From: Spirosoma luteum DSM 19990
GTDB lineage: Bacteria; Bacteroidota; Bacteroidia; Cytophagales; Spirosomataceae
Reading direction: 5' to 3'
Assembly (NCBI RefSeq): GCF_000374065.1
Contig: NZ_KB893312.1
Coordinates: forward strand, 121-64,120
DNA length: 64,000 bases
Of the stretch, positions 1 through 8,253 are shown piece after piece (position 1 is the stretch's first letter; the number at the start of each line of letters is the position of its first letter). The notes under the pieces are model-generated. The model searched no databases, was not told the origin of the DNA, and worked only from the letters and a program-made list of their open reading frames with translations. A program made the position numbers and the translations under genes.

Positions 1-90
1 AAGGTCAACTTTTCGTTTGCGTTTGAGATTAAAAAAAGGCGAAATTGCGGCCCATTGAGGGTCGGTCAGTGGCTCCCACTGTTTGGTCAT
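1..90 (-). mobile_element. IS5-family transposase, N-terminal part (cut by window edge)
   Basis: Read on the minus strand from the ATG at 90, the frame is open to the window edge and encodes about 30 residues starting MTKQWEPLTDPQWAAISPFF. The pattern W-x-P-L-T-D-x-Q-W-x-x-I-x-P is the usual N-terminal signature of IS5-type transposases (DUF4096), followed by a basic stretch. The rest of the element lies outside the window. The element's end should lie between about 90 and 190, just beyond the 3' end of the metallopeptidase gene, but I could not define the terminal inverted repeat or a target duplication from one end. The family call is made by motif only. Whether the copy is intact is unknown. 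Confidence 0.72.
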
Positions 91-189
91 TACTTTGCAT
101 TTTGGTCGATACAAAGTTGACACGATTCTCAATCCTCTTCAATTCCCAAACACGTTCTAAAGGGTGAAATGAGTTGTATGGTGCTGTTA

Positions 190-3100
190 TCAAGTTTCAG
201 TACCATCTTCATTCAGTAATTGTTTTACTCTATCCAGCATAGTTTGAAGCCTTTCTGCTTTCTCTGGCTGACCACGTTTACAGCAGGTAGTGACAAACTC
301 CCTCAGCCATTTTACCAGCCGTGCAATTTCCTCCCGCTCCTCTGGATGTTTTTCAGCCAGACGATCCAATAACTTTTCTAGTTGCTTCTGCACCTGACGG
401 GCATGACGACAGTCGGGGTCCTTATCTCCTCCCCCATTGTTGTCATCCTTTTTGCCGGGATGGTAGATGAGGCCAGTGAAAAAGCGATACCGTGTTACCA
501 TCGCTCCAGCAGGTGTTGTTGCCATCACGACCGCCGAAGCCGGGTAAACGCCTAATTGGTAGGTATCCTCAAATACTCCCTGATATTGCCCGTAAACGGT
601 TTCGGTCAGCGAAATAATTCGGGTTGTGCCGTCGGGCCGGGTAACGCGAGCCTCAATTGGAGCATCAAGCTTCACCGGTTGTCCATACAGTGTTGGTTCT
701 AGCGTTACTACCATAGGTGAGCCGGGCGTATATGAACTTTGAGCCAGAAAACCACCGAGCCGAAGGTCGCTACGCGCTTTGGCCATCACGGAGTAGTAAA
801 AATTCACACTCGTTTCGGCTGTAGTGCCATGGGTGAGAACCGATCTGCCTTTGCGGCTCGCCAACCAAACCCGCCACCGGCCAATGTGCGCTTTGGGACG
901 GCCGGGGAACGCTGGAAACTGGCATCGGAAGTACGCATGTCCATTTCCCGAAACGAAAAGAATATTCGGGAACGTGCTTCCGGCATCTCCAGGCCGGATT
1001 ATAGTGCCATCAGGTGATTCCAGCCATACCTCTATGCCAGGATAGGAGGAAGCCCGGCGATACACGAGTATAAAGTCAGCGGCCACGTCCACTTCGCCAA
1101 TGTACACGTCTGTTGCCTGTTCCGAGCCGGGCGTCAATACATTGGTTGGGTCCTGAACAAACGCTTCATCGGCAACATCACTCAGGATTTGCACGTAGAG
1201 TTTTTGCAGCAGGAATTCCCGGTCGCCAGCCAGTTCACCCGTAATTTGGGCAACGCCATTGGTTACCGATGCCAGTTGGATCAGTTTGTCTTCAAGTTGG
1301 TTTAATCCCAGGCCCACGGCAAAGACGCGCTGTCGGGGCATTTTGGCGGCAACAGCCGTACTGGCGGCAGGAATATCCGGGCTGGTGTTCTGTATGCCGT
1401 CTGTTAGTACCACAATGGCTCTCGCCGTGGCAGAGGCTGAGTCCAGCACATTGCTACCCAAAATAGTCCCTCCACCAATAGACGTATTACCCGATGGCGT
1501 TAGATTGGCCAGGGATAGTACCCCGCGAGCGGATGCTCTGCCAGCACCTGTTGCCGGATCGCCAGCAAGGACCAGTGGCTGGAGAATATCCCCCGGATTA
1601 TTGGCAACCTGGTTGAACCGGACTACGCCGATTCGGTCATTATCTTTTAGCAGAGCTATGTACAGGTTTGCCGCCTGAATCGCCAAATCCATTTTTGACG
1701 CTCCTGGCACCCCCGTCGGTTCGCTCATACTTCCCGACCGGTCAATGACTAAGACTGAGTCCACAGCGGGCGGATCAATGGCTCTGGTACTCAGCGACAG
1801 GCTGGCGGAGGTAGTAATTGGGTCATCGGGTGTCGTAACCGTTAGCATTCCATTAAAGTCGGGTCCACCGATGGCGGGAGAGCTGAAAGCCACGTATACC
1901 CGCCGACTGGTAAAAGGCTGTGTGGCCGTAGGGGCTGGTAAAGTAAAGGTTAGATTGGTTCCCGGTGCATAGTCAAATCCAGGTGGCGGACTCGAGAGGG
2001 TTACTCTAAGTTGAGACGAGCAGGTTGTTCGGAGGTTGTTTACTTCAAACCAACGGTACATGGTGAGCCGTCGGCCAACGTCGCCAAAGTTCAGTGTTAG
2101 TGGTCCATCGGCCGTTTGAATCTGCATACGGGCCGCAGGTGTGCAACCAACAGCCAATAGATCTATGCTCAGAGTAGGCGCGTTACTGGTTAGTAAAATT
2201 GTACCACTTCGCACTCCATTGGTGAAAACCGGACCGAATAATACCGTTATCGTCTGACTGACTCCTGGAGCCAGATTGGCTATGGTGGCCGGGGAGACCG
2301 AAAAATTAGGGCTACTGCTGGCCAGCGTAATTCCCGTAACCGCCACACTCCCGACATTGCTTATCTCGAAAGGTAGACTAAGCGTTGAGCCAGTACCCAC
2401 ATTGCCAAAATCAAGTGCCGATACTGATGCTGCCAAGGCCGGTGCGGTGCTGAAAAAAGGACGTAACCGATTAATTACAGCTTCAGCGCACACGCGGCAA
2501 TACGGTTTGCCGGAGTCGCGCATGCGGCAGGTATAGGCAGGCCGGTAGTACCCGCAATGGTAATAGCCAGCCCCCTCAAACAGTCCGATTTCCAACTCGT
2601 CGGCTCTGACGTTGGGTCGTAAATCGCACGTGGTACAGTCGGGGTTCTGCATCGTAGGAACAGGGGTAAGGGGGCCTATTAAATGGCCCCACTTCAGTCC
2701 TGCCAGATTGCCGTTAGCCGTAATGTTTGGCTCCATGGGTTCTCCCGCCGGGGCGTTATTCCGGTCTGTCTCACTACTGCCGCACCCTTGATAGGTACTG
2801 TATTCATCGGCCAGCCCGAACGCTGCGTGACCAAGCTCATGCATGACCACATCCAGCCAGTCAGTACTCAAGGCAGTGGCGAAAACGTTTCCCGAGGCAC
2901 AGCCGCCCCGCTGGGTACTGTTGACCAGTACAGCGGCTGCGTGCCACTGGGGTAGTTGTGCGTTTAACGTGCTGCGCACCAGCCCCCAGTCGAGACCCAG
3001 GCAGCGACGCGCACCAGACGTGCAGTAGGAAGCATCGAAAAAGGTAGCGGCCGTAAAGGCTGTGGCTGTTGACATATCTGGGCAGGTGGCCGGATTATCT

Positions 3101-3348
3101 GCCCCCGTATCAGTAGACCTGACATTCAGCCGGTGGATATTGATTGACGCCAGCAACCCTTCACTGAACCACGGTTCGGCTTGAAACTGGTTCACGATAA
3201 GCTGACACCGATTGTTGAAGTCCGTCTGGGCTGCGGCCGTGGCCCCTTGGAAACCTTCAGCTACGATGACAATATTAAACCGTTGGTTGTCCGGACCATT
3301 GTCCATAATCTTGGTCAGTCCCAACACCTGTCCATCAGAAGCAGCCAT
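190..3348 (-). CDS. M64-type zinc metallopeptidase with von Willebrand A domain
   Basis: The 1052-residue protein opens with a region typical of the M64 (IgA peptidase) family: NIVIVAEGF near residue 25 and the zinc motif HELGHAAFGLADEY at 170-183, where the two His and the distal acidic pair fit a metzincin-like site. Residues about 305-400 form an Ig-like repeat of the ASPM/Hydin (choice-of-anchor) type. A VWA domain starts near 529 with an intact MIDAS motif DRSGS (537-541). The end is lysine- and glutamate-rich and probably helical. No signal peptide is visible at the chosen ATG, although many cysteines and the domain mix suggest an extracellular protein; export by another route or a wrong start is possible. 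The substrate is not known. An IS5 element lies just downstream. Confidence 0.8.
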   Translation of the reverse strand: MAASDGQVLGLTKIMDNGPDNQRFNIVIVAEGFQGATAAAQTDFNNRCQLIVNQFQAEPWFSEGLLASINIHRLNVRSTDTGADNPATCPDMSTATAFTAATFFDASYCTSGARRCLGLDWGLVRSTLNAQLPQWHAAAVLVNSTQRGGCASGNVFATALSTDWLDVVMHELGHAAFGLADEYSTYQGCGSSETDRNNAPAGEPMEPNITANGNLAGLKWGHLIGPLTPVPTMQNPDCTTCDLRPNVRADELEIGLFEGAGYYHCGYYRPAYTCRMRDSGKPYCRVCAEAVINRLRPFFSTAPALAASVSALDFGNVGTGSTLSLPFEISNVGSVAVTGITLASSSPNFSVSPATIANLAPGVSQTITVLFGPVFTNGVRSGTILLTSNAPTLSIDLLAVGCTPAARMQIQTADGPLTLNFGDVGRRLTMYRWFEVNNLRTTCSSQLRVTLSSPPPGFDYAPGTNLTFTLPAPTATQPFTSRRVYVAFSSPAIGGPDFNGMLTVTTPDDPITTSASLSLSTRAIDPPAVDSVLVIDRSGSMSEPTGVPGASKMDLAIQAANLYIALLKDNDRIGVVRFNQVANNPGDILQPLVLAGDPATGAGRASARGVLSLANLTPSGNTSIGGGTILGSNVLDSASATARAIVVLTDGIQNTSPDIPAASTAVAAKMPRQRVFAVGLGLNQLEDKLIQLASVTNGVAQITGELAGDREFLLQKLYVQILSDVADEAFVQDPTNVLTPGSEQATDVYIGEVDVAADFILVYRRASSYPGIEVWLESPDGTIIRPGDAGSTFPNILFVSGNGHAYFRCQFPAFPGRPKAHIGRWRVWLASRKGRSVLTHGTTAETSVNFYYSVMAKARSDLRLGGFLAQSSYTPGSPMVVTLEPTLYGQPVKLDAPIEARVTRPDGTTRIISLTETVYGQYQGVFEDTYQLGVYPASAVVMATTPAGAMVTRYRFFTGLIYHPGKKDDNNGGGDKDPDCRHARQVQKQLEKLLDRLAEKHPEEREEIARLVKWLREFVTTCCKRGQPEKAERLQTMLDRVKQLLNEDGTET

Positions 3349-3462
3349 ACCGTTTTGTGGTTTAGGATTAGTTGAACTTGGAGGAAATTACCCGTTTACC
3401 AGGCGATATTATAACGTCTCATTTAATGAGCAGATAAATGGATGTGCAAGGGAAAAGACCCT

Positions 3463-3912
3463 TCATTTTGGTGAGTCAGGCATCTTCAGCACTGTAGGAT
3501 TCAGACGCTTCCGTTTGTCAGCTTTTTTTGTTTCTCCTGCCGGGTTTGAGAATAGGCGTAGTTCCGTAATGTCCGGCATGTCGGGCATGAGTATTTCAAG
3601 TTCAATAATGTGCGGTGCGGGAGCAAGTCGGTTGATGGCTCCACCTTCCTCAAATTGCTCCATGCCTGCTAATGGATCGGGCATAATCTCACGCTGATAA
3701 ACCTTGCCTTTGCTGCTACATGCTTCGATCCAGAAACCCAGGCTATTTTCGCCGTCAGGTAAAACCTGAGGTGCGGGCAGCGTCATGCTTTCCACCCGAA
3801 CCTGATTGACAATTTTCCATTCGTTTTTATCCCAGCGGAGGGTGACCCGATTAACGGCACAAGGGTAGTTTACGGCAACCAGCCTGGAATCAGAAGCGTC
3901 TGTAATAGGCAT
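3463..3912 (-). CDS. hypothetical protein, 149 aa
   Basis: I do not recognise this 149-residue protein. It has no signal peptide or membrane segment. The N-terminal two thirds alternate short hydrophobic strands (AVNRVTLRWDKNEWKIVNQV), which suggests a beta-rich fold. The C-terminus is basic (KKADKRKRLN). It lies upstream of the M64-VWA gene on the same strand, with a 114-bp gap, so the two could be co-transcribed and this could be a partner or accessory of that protein, but nothing in the sequence shows this. A 161-residue frame on the other strand overlaps it and looks like its shadow. Confidence 0.55.
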   Translation of the reverse strand: MPITDASDSRLVAVNYPCAVNRVTLRWDKNEWKIVNQVRVESMTLPAPQVLPDGENSLGFWIEACSSKGKVYQREIMPDPLAGMEQFEEGGAINRLAPAPHIIELEILMPDMPDITELRLFSNPAGETKKADKRKRLNPTVLKMPDSPK

Positions 3913-4406
3913 AGCTTTGTCGGAGAGAAATGATTGTGTAATACGCCTTACTTAGAAATTAACGAATTGAAGTTCCTTTTTTACAGGGCCATTACCCTAC
4001 CTCTTTTCGCTTATTCCGTTTCTTAAGATAAATGTATCGGAAGCGATTATGTGTACTACGAATCTTTGAGTAACCGGCTGATAAACTTTTTACAGGACTT
4101 CGCCTTGGGGGTAAGTATGGTTAGGAGTGGGGAATAGATAGGCCAAAGCGGTGAAGGTACTTGAAGAGAAGCCTATCGGGATGCAGGAGGAGTTCATGGT
4201 CAGCCTGATAAATAGGCTTAATCATCGTTTATTGTAGTCAATACATAAATGCAATGACGCAGGGACGTTCTTCAGGGCTAAGCGGTCTGGCTGACATGCA
4301 GCAAACACTGGCCATTACCGGCTCCGACAAAGTAATCCCTGTGAGCTATCGGCAAGTAGCTGCGCACTAACCCCCATTGGGCCAGAATAACCAATACCGT
4401 CATCAA
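3913..4406. other. intergenic stretch with a 38-codon orphan reading frame
   Basis: This 494-bp gap lies upstream of the hypothetical gene and downstream of the LD-carboxypeptidase gene. The first 150 bp are AT-rich and may hold the promoter of the hypothetical gene. A plus-strand frame at 4254-4370 (38 codons, starting MTQGRSSGLSGLADMQQ) ends just before the carboxypeptidase stop region. It is preceded by another short open frame with stops, so this may be the end of a decayed gene. I could not name its family. No strong terminator hairpin was seen. Confidence 0.3.
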
Positions 4407-5306
4407 TCAAAAATTAATCTGCCCCTTCGTCTTTTGCACCACTAACTCAACCGATTTCCCGATGGGCAGTGCCAGATTGTGCGCGACGTGACCCGCCGGA
4501 AAATCGAACAGGATGGGATACGAATAGTCGGCCACCGCATCGGCAATAATCTCAGCCGAATCTTTATTGAATGGCAGCGAACTGTTGGTACGCATGTCGG
4601 TAAATTGCCCGACAACCAAACCCGCCAGATCACGCAGATGTCCGGCACGCCGGAGTTGGGTCATCATCCGGTCGAGGGAAAAAAGTGTTTCGTCGATGTC
4701 TTCAATGAACAGAATTTTACCGCCAAAATCCAGGTCGGTTGGGGTTCCGACGGAGTTGACCAGCAGGGTTAGGTTGCCGCCCACTAATTGCCCTTCGGCC
4801 CGGCCTAGTCGGTTGAAGGGGTGAACAGCCACCCCATAATGGGTGGGTGCTTCGCCAAACAACCATTGCCGGACAGACTCCTGGGATGCGAACCGGTCGG
4901 GGTCGCCAAATTGCCGGGGCATCAGGCCGTGCAGACTAACGATGTCGTTTTTTTGCAGCAAGCTTAATAGCACCGTTACATCGCTGAAGCCCACCAGCCA
5001 CTTCGGGCTGGCTCGAATGCCGGTTAAATCGAGTCCGTCAACGAGTCGGTAACAGCCATAACCGCCCCGTGCAGCCAGTACTGCCCGCACGTCGGGATTG
5101 TCGAAAAGCCGCTGGAGATCGGCCCGGCGCAGGTCATCGGAACCGGCAAAAGGACCGTCGATAGCGTGCAGGCTATCGCCTTCAATAACGTTCAGGTGCC
5201 AGTCGTCGCGCAGGATTCGTAGTCCTTCGGTAAGTTCTTCGTAGGGAAACCAACTGGCGGGGGCTACTACGCCAACGGTATCGCCGGGGCGCAGAAAAGG
5301 AGGCAT
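4407..5306 (-). CDS. LD-carboxypeptidase (peptidase family S66, LdcA/MccF-like)
   Basis: This is a cytoplasmic serine peptidase of family S66, which cleaves L,D bonds of murein tetrapeptides during wall recycling or, in MccF-type members, acyl-nucleotide antibiotics. The protein of 299 residues begins MPPFLRPGDTVGVVAPAS, the standard start of the family. The catalytic triad can be placed at Ser108 (GFSDVT), Glu202 (FIEDIDE) and His273 (AGHVAHN). The frame is open upstream to 5390, but the extra 28 residues are unlike the family and an AGGAGG-like site (AAAAGGAGG on the plus strand is its neighbour, not its ribosome site) does not favour the longer form. The gene follows the K+ channel gene on the same strand with an 80-bp gap. 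Confidence 0.88.
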   Translation of the reverse strand: MPPFLRPGDTVGVVAPASWFPYEELTEGLRILRDDWHLNVIEGDSLHAIDGPFAGSDDLRRADLQRLFDNPDVRAVLAARGGYGCYRLVDGLDLTGIRASPKWLVGFSDVTVLLSLLQKNDIVSLHGLMPRQFGDPDRFASQESVRQWLFGEAPTHYGVAVHPFNRLGRAEGQLVGGNLTLLVNSVGTPTDLDFGGKILFIEDIDETLFSLDRMMTQLRRAGHLRDLAGLVVGQFTDMRTNSSLPFNKDSAEIIADAVADYSYPILFDFPAGHVAHNLALPIGKSVELVVQKTKGQINF

Positions 5307-5386
5307 AATCACGGGGCTATTTTTAGCGTAAAATTTATGTGCGTGAATATAGCTGTTGGTTAGGTGCGCCTTATTTGGCCTGTTTC

Positions 5387-6391
5387 TCAATTCAACTCAA
5401 CCTCTTCGGTTTCGTCGAGTTTATCCAGGTCGAGTTCGGTTTGATGTTCACGGTCAAACATGGGTCTGAACTTATGGCCCCAGCGTATTTCGCTGTAACG
5501 GTAGGAAAAACGCGTGTGTACTGTTTGTACAAACGTGTCGTCCAGTGCCTGTAGGGAAATCAAAATCTCCGCATCGGACTGCTCTAGTTCCTCGGGGGTG
5601 CAGCCATACAGCGGGCTTTTGTCCGTGATAGGATGGACCAGCGTCCAGTTGGCAGGAAAGAAAGCAACTTTGTTTCGTTCCAGATTCAGGGGGTAGTATT
5701 TTCGGGTAAGTATGCCATCTGGCTTGGGTTCCAACCGGGAGAGGGTTGTGGTTACCTCAATGTTTATCAGTTGATTGGCGCGGGTGTTGATAATGCGAAA
5801 CATCCAGGCATTAACGTCCAGATAGGGGGCGAAGACCGCATTCTTTGAGAAACGGATATGGGCTACCGGCCGGGAAAAGCGGCCATATAACAGTCCGGTG
5901 GCCAGTGCAAAACTCAATAGGCCAATCATGGATTCAAAAGCGGCAATGCAACTGGTCAGAAAGCTACTGGGCGAAATATGCCCGTAGCCAACCGTAGTAA
6001 GTGTTTGGGCACTGAAAAAAAAGCATTTCCAGAAGGGTCCGTTCAGCAGTTTATCGTCAATACCCGTCAGTGAACGGGCATCAGCCAGCATATAAGCACC
6101 CGCAAATAAGGTGTTGGTAACGATATATGCACTCAGGAGCCAGGCAAAAAACTGGCTCCAGCGCATCGTAATCAGTCGATTATAGATATTCAGCCGGTCC
6201 CAAAGCGAGCCGTTGACCCGTACCAGATTGAAACTGCCATCCTGATTAACCAGCCGCGACTGAGCGTTGGTCAGCGTGGTGCCGAAACCGAGGTCGTTGC
6301 GCTGTTTTTCCTGCTCAACCAACTGACTATTTTGGGGAGCATGATTGAACAGACGAGGCTTTTTTACATTCATACGCGGTGAGGCCGTCAA
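5387..6391 (-). CDS. inward-rectifier-type K+ channel (Kir family)
   Basis: The 334-residue protein has the Kir layout: a cytoplasmic N-terminus, TM1 at about 80-102, a pore helix and selectivity filter TTVGYG (132-137), TM2 at about 148-171, and a long beta-rich cytoplasmic C-terminal domain of IRK type. It should form a tetrameric potassium channel in the inner membrane. The acidic tail (LDLDKLDETEEVELN) is a distinctive end. The gene is divergent from the Na+/H+ antiporter gene, whose start lies about 100 bp away, so the two cation-transport genes share a short intergenic control region. It may be co-transcribed with the LD-carboxypeptidase gene downstream. Confidence 0.9.
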   Translation of the reverse strand: MTASPRMNVKKPRLFNHAPQNSQLVEQEKQRNDLGFGTTLTNAQSRLVNQDGSFNLVRVNGSLWDRLNIYNRLITMRWSQFFAWLLSAYIVTNTLFAGAYMLADARSLTGIDDKLLNGPFWKCFFFSAQTLTTVGYGHISPSSFLTSCIAAFESMIGLLSFALATGLLYGRFSRPVAHIRFSKNAVFAPYLDVNAWMFRIINTRANQLINIEVTTTLSRLEPKPDGILTRKYYPLNLERNKVAFFPANWTLVHPITDKSPLYGCTPEELEQSDAEILISLQALDDTFVQTVHTRFSYRYSEIRWGHKFRPMFDREHQTELDLDKLDETEEVELN

Positions 6392-6488
6392 TTAATTAGG
6401 TGTTAATGATAGGTCAGCTTACAAAGTTATATCAAATTTGCCGGGCTATTGGGTAGGTAACCCGATTCGCCCTCCATTCCGTTTCCTG

Positions 6489-7907
6489 ATGAATCCCACC
6501 GAACTTGTAACAGGCTTACTGGGCATAACGACATTATTGGCGGCTGTGGCCCGGCAAACGCGAATATCGTATCCCATCCTGTTGGTCATTGTTGGACTGC
6601 TTATCGGTTGGATACCTGGCCTTCCTCCCGTTGTGCTTGCTCCGGATACTGTTTTTCTGATTTTTTTACCGCCTTTGCTGTACGCTGCGGCCTGGCAAAT
6701 CGATAACAGGGAACTGAAATTGTACAGTCGACCGGTTTCATTGCTGGCGGTTGGGCTGGTTTTATTTACGGCTACGGTAGTGGCCCTGGTTGCGCATGCC
6801 ATCATTCCCGGATTTTCGCTGGCTCAGGGTTACTTGCTGGGGGCTATTGTGGCACCACCCGACGCGGTGGCGGCTTCGTCGGTAACGCGGGGACTCAACG
6901 TGCCTAAGCGGATTATGACGGTTCTGGAAGGCGAAAGCCTGATCAATGATGCCAGTAGCCTGATCATTTACCGCTATGGGCTGGCGGCCATACTGACCAG
7001 TCAGTTTGTTTTGTGGGAAGCGGGCCTGCAGTTTATCGGGATTGCGCTGGTGAGCGTAAGTATCGGACTGGCCATTGGCTGGCTCATGCTTTGGGTACAC
7101 CGGGCCATCGGTAAAGATACCGTTACCAGTACCGCCGTTACCCTGCTTACACCTTACGGCTCTTATTTGATAGCCGAAAATTTTCATCTATCGGGTGTGC
7201 TGGCCGTGGTTACCACCGGCCTTTTTCTGTCGGTTCGTATTTCAGAACTGTTCACAGACCAAATTCGGCTGCAAACAAATGCCGTTTGGGAGGTGGTTAT
7301 TTTTCTGTTCAATGGGTTGGTTTTCATCCTGATTGGCCTGCAACTGCCCATGATTGTTGCTAATCTGAATGGCTATACCCTGCCCCAGGCAGTTGGATAT
7401 GCGTTGATGGTTAGTGCAGTGGCCATCATTTGTCGACTGGTTTGGGTATTTCCGGGGGCTTATTTGCCCCGTTGGTTTAGTGCAGATATTCGAAAAAAGG
7501 AACCTAAACCGAGTTGGCAACAGGTAACCGTACTGGGATGGGCGGGTATGCGGGGCATTGTATCGCTGGCTGGAGCGCTGGCCCTACCCAATACCCTGCT
7601 TAATAGTCAGCCGTTTCCGGCTCGTGATCTGATCCTGTTTATCACGTTCATCGTTATTCTGGTTACCCTGGTTTTGCAGGGGCTAACACTACCCGTACTC
7701 ATTGATGTACTCCGGGTGCGGGAGCAAATAGATGAAAAAAAGGAAGAGCGGATGTTGCGCCGAAAGATGGCTCAACAGGTTATTACACACCTGGAAGCCA
7801 ATCATTCGGCGGGGTCGGTACACGACGATGTACTGAGTTACGTAAAAAACACGTACGAATTACGCATTAATGAACTGAACGGGATGCTTCGGGCATCAAC
7901 CCGCTGA
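6489..7907 (+). CDS. Na+/H+ antiporter of the CPA1/NhaP type, C-terminus probably truncated by frameshift
   Basis: This is a cation:proton antiporter of the inner membrane, with about twelve hydrophobic segments. Family motifs include FLPPLLYAAAW, GAIVAPPDAVAA (with the functional acidic residue) and EGESLINDASSL. I chose the ATG at 6489 (MNPTELVTGLLGITTLL); the frame is open up to a TTG at 6438, but that adds an unlikely proline- and arginine-rich leader. The membrane part is complete. The reading frame stops at 7905-7907 after ELNGMLRASTR, yet typical family tail sequence continues immediately in the +1 frame to 8073. The channel core should still be made, but the cytoplasmic tail of about 55 residues would be lost. 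Confidence 0.87.
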   Translation: MNPTELVTGLLGITTLLAAVARQTRISYPILLVIVGLLIGWIPGLPPVVLAPDTVFLIFLPPLLYAAAWQIDNRELKLYSRPVSLLAVGLVLFTATVVALVAHAIIPGFSLAQGYLLGAIVAPPDAVAASSVTRGLNVPKRIMTVLEGESLINDASSLIIYRYGLAAILTSQFVLWEAGLQFIGIALVSVSIGLAIGWLMLWVHRAIGKDTVTSTAVTLLTPYGSYLIAENFHLSGVLAVVTTGLFLSVRISELFTDQIRLQTNAVWEVVIFLFNGLVFILIGLQLPMIVANLNGYTLPQAVGYALMVSAVAIICRLVWVFPGAYLPRWFSADIRKKEPKPSWQQVTVLGWAGMRGIVSLAGALALPNTLLNSQPFPARDLILFITFIVILVTLVLQGLTLPVLIDVLRVREQIDEKKEERMLRRKMAQQVITHLEANHSAGSVHDDVLSYVKNTYELRINELNGMLRASTR

Positions 7908-8073
7908 GCTGTATAAACAGGCGATTCAACTGCAGCTGGAATTGATTAGTGTGGAGCGAACCGTGCTGAATGAGGAACGCATGAGTAGCCTGCTGGATAG
8001 TGAAAGACTCCGAAAAATGGAACAGGAGCTAGACCTCGAATCGGCCCGGCTTTCGCTCGTCCGACCCGAATGA
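7908..8073 (+). pseudogene. out-of-frame C-terminal tail of the Na+/H+ antiporter
   Basis: In the frame one base ahead of the antiporter frame, codons from 7909 to the TGA at 8071-8073 read LYKQAIQLQLELISVERTVL and continue with an acidic, Leu- and Glu-rich helix ending near SLVRPE. This resembles the cytoplasmic tails of CPA1 antiporters in Bacteroidota and has no start site of its own. The simplest reading is one inserted base (or two lost) near 7890-7905. A sequencing error would look the same. Programmed frameshifting seems unlikely, since no slippery heptamer is obvious. Confidence 0.7.
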
Positions 8074-8174
8074 TAGACTAAGGTGACTCTCGTGCATGAC
8101 AACGCATTCTGTTCCAGAGGGTATAGGGCCAGAAAATACTTTCGTATACTGGTATATAGGATAATTTTTAGACA

Positions 8175-8200
8175 AAAGATAAGTAAATATACTTATCTTT
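8175..8200. promoter_or_regulatory. perfect inverted repeat, 11-bp arms, before the glycan genes
   Basis: AAAGATAAGTA (8175-8185) and TACTTATCTTT (8190-8200) are exact reverse complements around a 4-nt loop. The right arm overlaps TATCTTTA, one base off the Bacteroidota -7 consensus TAnnTTTG. It lies about 54 bp before the GT2 start and 100 bp after the antiporter tail. It could be an operator over a promoter or an AT-rich terminator of the antiporter transcript. Confidence 0.45.
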
Positions 8201-8253
8201 ATCCCCAATTTAAGGATTATTCACGTATTAGTAGTTGAATCGGTTTGCCGTAT

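Noticed and set aside
3212..3697. 161-codon plus-strand frame across the M64-VWA start and the hypothetical gene
   Set aside because: Overlaps two minus-strand frames and lacks any recognisable domain; the minus-strand reading is preferred, though only moderately for the hypothetical gene.
7890..7915. Programmed ribosomal frameshift in the antiporter gene
   Set aside because: No slippery heptamer or downstream structure was seen; mutation or sequencing error is simpler.
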